The notes below the pieces were generated by a model. That model worked only from the letters and a program-made list of their open reading frames with translations. It was not told the DNA's origin and made no database searches. From Cliona cf. orientalis (lineage: Eukaryota; Porifera; Demospongiae; Clionaida; Clionaidae), in NCBI GenBank assembly GCA_963930775.1, contig OZ005698.1, forward strand, positions 620,001-684,000: DNA of 64,000 nt, in the 5' to 3' direction. Below are positions 60,973 through 64,000 of the stretch, one piece after another. Position 1 is the first letter of the stretch; the number at the start of each line of letters is the position of its first letter. Made by a program: the position numbers and the translations under genes.

Positions 60973-63900
60973 CTCTCTTTCTCTCTCTCTCCCCTCGCTG
61001 CAGATTGCTGCCTGGCTTGGCTCTAGTGAGGAAGCTCCTGCTCTAGAGTGCAGTATTGATGAGAGTCATCGTCCTGTCCGTCTGAGGAGGGTGGTGCTGG
61101 GCTACCCCGATGCAAACTCAGAGTTCAAGTTTGATCTGTCACTCAACTATCGTCTGAGTGGAGTTATTCAGTGTTACTCTGATCAGAAACCAACACTAGT
61201 GGTAAGTTGGGAGGGGCGGGAGGGAGAGAGAGAGAATGGGGGAGAGAGAGGGAGGGAGAGAGAGAATGAATATTTTGTGTTTCTCCTATCAGTTTTGTGC
61301 CACTCGGAAGGGCACCCAGCAGGCTGCCAACACTCTGGTGAAGGACGCTCGCTTTGTGATGAACTCTGAGCATAAGCAGAGACTCTTGGCCTCAGCCAAT
61401 TCATTCAAGGACACCAAACTCAGAGGTCAATACTCCTTAATAATTGTAACCTCCCTGTATAATATTAGTATAATGTAATATTTAATCAGAAAGCCCTTTT
61501 TTATACTGCTTCAGAATTGGTTGTGTATGGAGTTGGATACCATCACGCTGGGATGGACATCCAGGATCGAAAGATGATTGAGACTCTATTCACTGCTGGT
61601 GAACTACCAGTCCTCTGTAAGCCACCCTCTCTGCCACCAACTTCTCTCTCTGTGTTTATCATAATAATTATTTTTCGAAACCTTTAGTTGCAACTAGCAC
61701 ACTTGCAATGGGGGTAAGCCATTGAGGTAGGCTGAGGATTGCTGCTACTTGATAATTTTATTTCTAACTTAGGTGAATCTTCCCGCCCACCTGGTGGTGA
61801 TCAAGTCCACTATGCACTACTTTGGTGGCATGTTTCAGGAGTGCAGTGAGTCTCAGATACTGCAGATGATAGGCAGAGCTGGCAGACCTCAGGTATATAG
61901 AGCATCAGTTATAGCGGGGAACTTTTTAATTTAGCGACTTATTAATTGGAAAATTTTTCAAAGGATGTGAAATTTCAAACATGTTATGCATGTTATGGCA
62001 CTGAGCATTCAGATTGCTGATTCCCCAATATCAAATGAGAGCTGATTTAAGGCTCACCAAAATTACTATGCAATAGCAATGCAATGTCATGCTGAACCTC
62101 TTTTTAAATTGTACAGTTTGATGTCACTGCTACGGCCGTCATTATGACAAGAAATTCAACCAAGGTACATACTCTGGTAATTTTTTCTCACATTGGTGTA
62201 AAGGATAAATTTGTTTTGCTTTGTGCTCAGGCCAAATATGAAGCTTTACTAAGTGGAGCACAACTCATAGAAAGCAAGTAAGTTAGTTCAAACTATATTG
62301 TGTACCATATTCCTTCTACCAAAAAAATCATATTGATATCTTTTATTTTTAGCCATACAATATGCACATGGCCTGCAGTTTCATGCAAAATTTACAATAT
62401 TAAATTTTAAGATACTGTATCTTATAATTAATTTAGCCTTCATCGTAACCTGATTGAGCATCTGAATGCTGAGATAGTTCTGCACACAATCACTGATGTA
62501 TCGATTGCTCTGGAGTGGCTCAGGTCAACGTTCTTCTACGTCAGGGTCAAGCAAAACCCAAAACACTACGGTATGCAATCTTTAATAATAATAATCTTAT
62601 TATTGAGTATGTCCCTCAATTTGTGCCAATTAATTGATCAGGAATGCCTGAAGAACATGAACAGATGGAAGAGAAGCTGCAACGTAAATTTAGTATAATA
62701 TTATAGCTCTGTTTGATCATGATGTGATACTCTTATATAGAGCTGTGCTTGCAGAATCTCAATTTGCTTGAGACCAACTCTTTAGTGAAGATGGATGATG
62801 GTTTTATCTTACAACCTACTGGTATGGACTCTATACTCTCGTACTCGCTTGCTAAAAATGGTTATATATTTTTATGCAAATTTTCAGAGATTGGTCGGCT
62901 GATGGCTCGCTACTGTGTGGCGTTTGAGAGCATGAAACGATTCCTGGGTCTAAAGGGCAACGAGACCCTCTCTGACTTGGTGAGTACATACAGACACACA
63001 CACAATCATGACAATCTAGCGATGTACATGTACGTACGGTCTCATTAATTTTGTTTTTGCTGTCACAGGTGAAAGAGCTCTCTCTATGTCAGGAGTTTGC
63101 CGATGTGAGGCTGAGAGTGAACGAGAAGAGAATTCTCAATAGTCTCAATAAAGACAAAAATAAGCCCACCATCAGGTAAGAAAGTTGCTTTATTATTCAA
63201 TGTTGATGTGATGATGATGGTAATGTAGGTTTCCTATGAATGGCAAGATTAAGTCGACAGACATGAAAGTGAACTGGTATGATGATAATTATTTGTGTCA
63301 TCACATAAGTTTTATATTATTCCTCTCAGCTTGATCCAAGCTGCTCTAGGCTGTCTGCCTATACAGGAGTTTGGTCTCAATCAGGATACTCAGGTAGCAA
63401 TGATTATATAAATTCTTCATTTGACTACTACCAGATATCTATTTGTCCCTCCTCTTCCCTCCCATGCCCATGCAGAAAATCTTCCGTGCTGCCTATAGAC
63501 TATCCAAGTGTAAGACTCATCATGCAAGGCCTGCCTCATCCCAAGGCTCTTTCAAGATTTCAGTGTGCAGCATTGAAACCTTAGGAATGGGCCTGGGGAC
63601 ATACGAGGCTAGCTCATGGCAATTTTTAACATAATTACTGAGCGTTGCTATTTTTTTTAATTTGCAGGTTTGATGGAGTTGCAGATGGCTGGAAATAGAT
63701 TTGGACTATTGCATAACGCGATTCTCCTCCACAAATGCCTGCAATCCAGGTACACTTAAAAATTTTATGTTGCCGGGGCCGTCTTTAGTTGTCAAAATTT
63801 CATGCTGATTGTTGTCTTTGTATCAAGGTTGTGGGAGAATTCCAAGTATGTATCAAAGCAGTTGGATAAAATTGGTCTAACGCTGAGTACAACACTTGTC

Positions 63901-64000
63901 AATGCTGGACTGACTAGCTTCACCAAGATACAAGCATCAAGACCCAGGGAGCTCGAGATGGTGGGTGGGGGATTGTTAATTATTAATAATTGAAGGAGCT
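58550..64000 (+). CDS. HFM1: HFM1/MER3 meiotic DNA helicase (partial, runs off right edge)
   Basis: I read 24 exons, 825 codons in frame up to a donor at 63960: 58550-58629, 58690-58931, 59515-59577, 59640-59710, 59772-59904, 60176-60327, 60579-60821, 61004-61201, 61293-61425, 61515-61616, 61688-61713, 61773-61892, 62117-62164, 62231-62277, 62437-62570, 62642-62683, 62741-62821, 62888-62979, 63069-63175, 63229-63276, 63330-63393, 63476-63509, 63668-63749, 63828-63960. Superfamily-2 helicase motifs: Walker A APTGSGKT, motif Ia APIKAL, DEVH box [15 protein letters not shown], motif [38 protein letters not shown] and [12 protein letters not shown]. The Sec63-like domain follows. HFM1 unwinds recombination intermediates to promote crossovers in meiosis. 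Exon 11 is only 26 nt. The exon-9 donor is GTCAAT, a weak form. The C-terminus lies outside. Confidence 0.95.
59030..59505. repeat. TTACC minisatellite with CT flanks (long version), HFM1 intron 2
   Basis: About 400 bp of CCCATATCACCAATTTTACT and TACTTTACCTACTTTACC units in higher-order alternation. It is bounded on the left by a CT tract and GCACGCTGTACATTACC and on the right by ATTATTGCCTACATACAGTA and another CT tract. These are the same flanks as in the XNDC1-like intron 3. Confidence 0.85.

Overview
This window is eukaryotic nuclear DNA from an animal. It holds 13 protein genes: 11 or so intron-rich genes with GT-AG introns, many of them only 50-200 bp, plus two single-exon genes. The gene set is metazoan and flagellate: an SH2B adaptor with Phe-zipper, PH and SH2 domains, a neuroglobin-like globin, the pre-piRNA trimmer PNLDC1, the deubiquitinase BAP1, IFT20, MORN3 and HFM1. 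Compact gene packing, a retained ApaH-like phosphatase, Golgi CASP without Cut/homeobox exons, and abundant (CT)n and MITE-like repeats suggest an early-branching animal, most likely a sponge. The species is an inference.

Layout, left to right: a WDR97-like WD-repeat gene (-, runs off the left edge, starts 4651) | MORN3 (+, 4839-6131) || RPAIN (-, 6339-7754) | CASP (+, 7856-16475) || ApaH-like phosphatase (-, 16839-17741) | SH2B (+, 18154-36387, with an 11.1 kb first intron) || PNLDC1 (-, 37004-39917) | XNDC1-like gene (+, 40742-42904) || SANBR/KIAA1841 (-, 43692-49124) | BAP1 (+, 49288-50895), then a neuroglobin-like globin (+, 51716-53924) || IFT20 (-, 54807-58367) | HFM1 (+, 58550 to the right edge). 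Here | marks a head-to-head start and || a tail-to-tail end. Twelve of the 13 genes form six divergent pairs. Start codons within a pair are about 101, 163, 182, 187, 412 and 824 bp apart, so each pair probably shares a promoter.

The shared promoters carry readable signals. A perfect RFX X-box lies 43 bp upstream of IFT20. An X-box-like site and an NRF1-like site lie in the WDR97-like/MORN3 promoter. Perfect NRF1-type palindromes lie in the phosphatase/SH2B and SANBR/BAP1 promoters. Functional themes are cilia (WDR97-like, MORN3, IFT20), germline and meiosis (PNLDC1, HFM1), DNA repair and chromatin (RPAIN, XNDC1-like, BAP1, SANBR), Golgi (CASP) and signalling (SH2B).

Non-coding DNA contains at least three short terminal-inverted-repeat families (MITE-like), a TTACC-rich minisatellite family with conserved flanks shared by introns of different genes, tandem hairpin units, and very long (CT)n/(GA)n tracts, several of which serve as the polypyrimidine tract of a 3' splice site. 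Splice models below were built by eye. Coding lengths of seven complete multi-exon models were summed and all divide by three.
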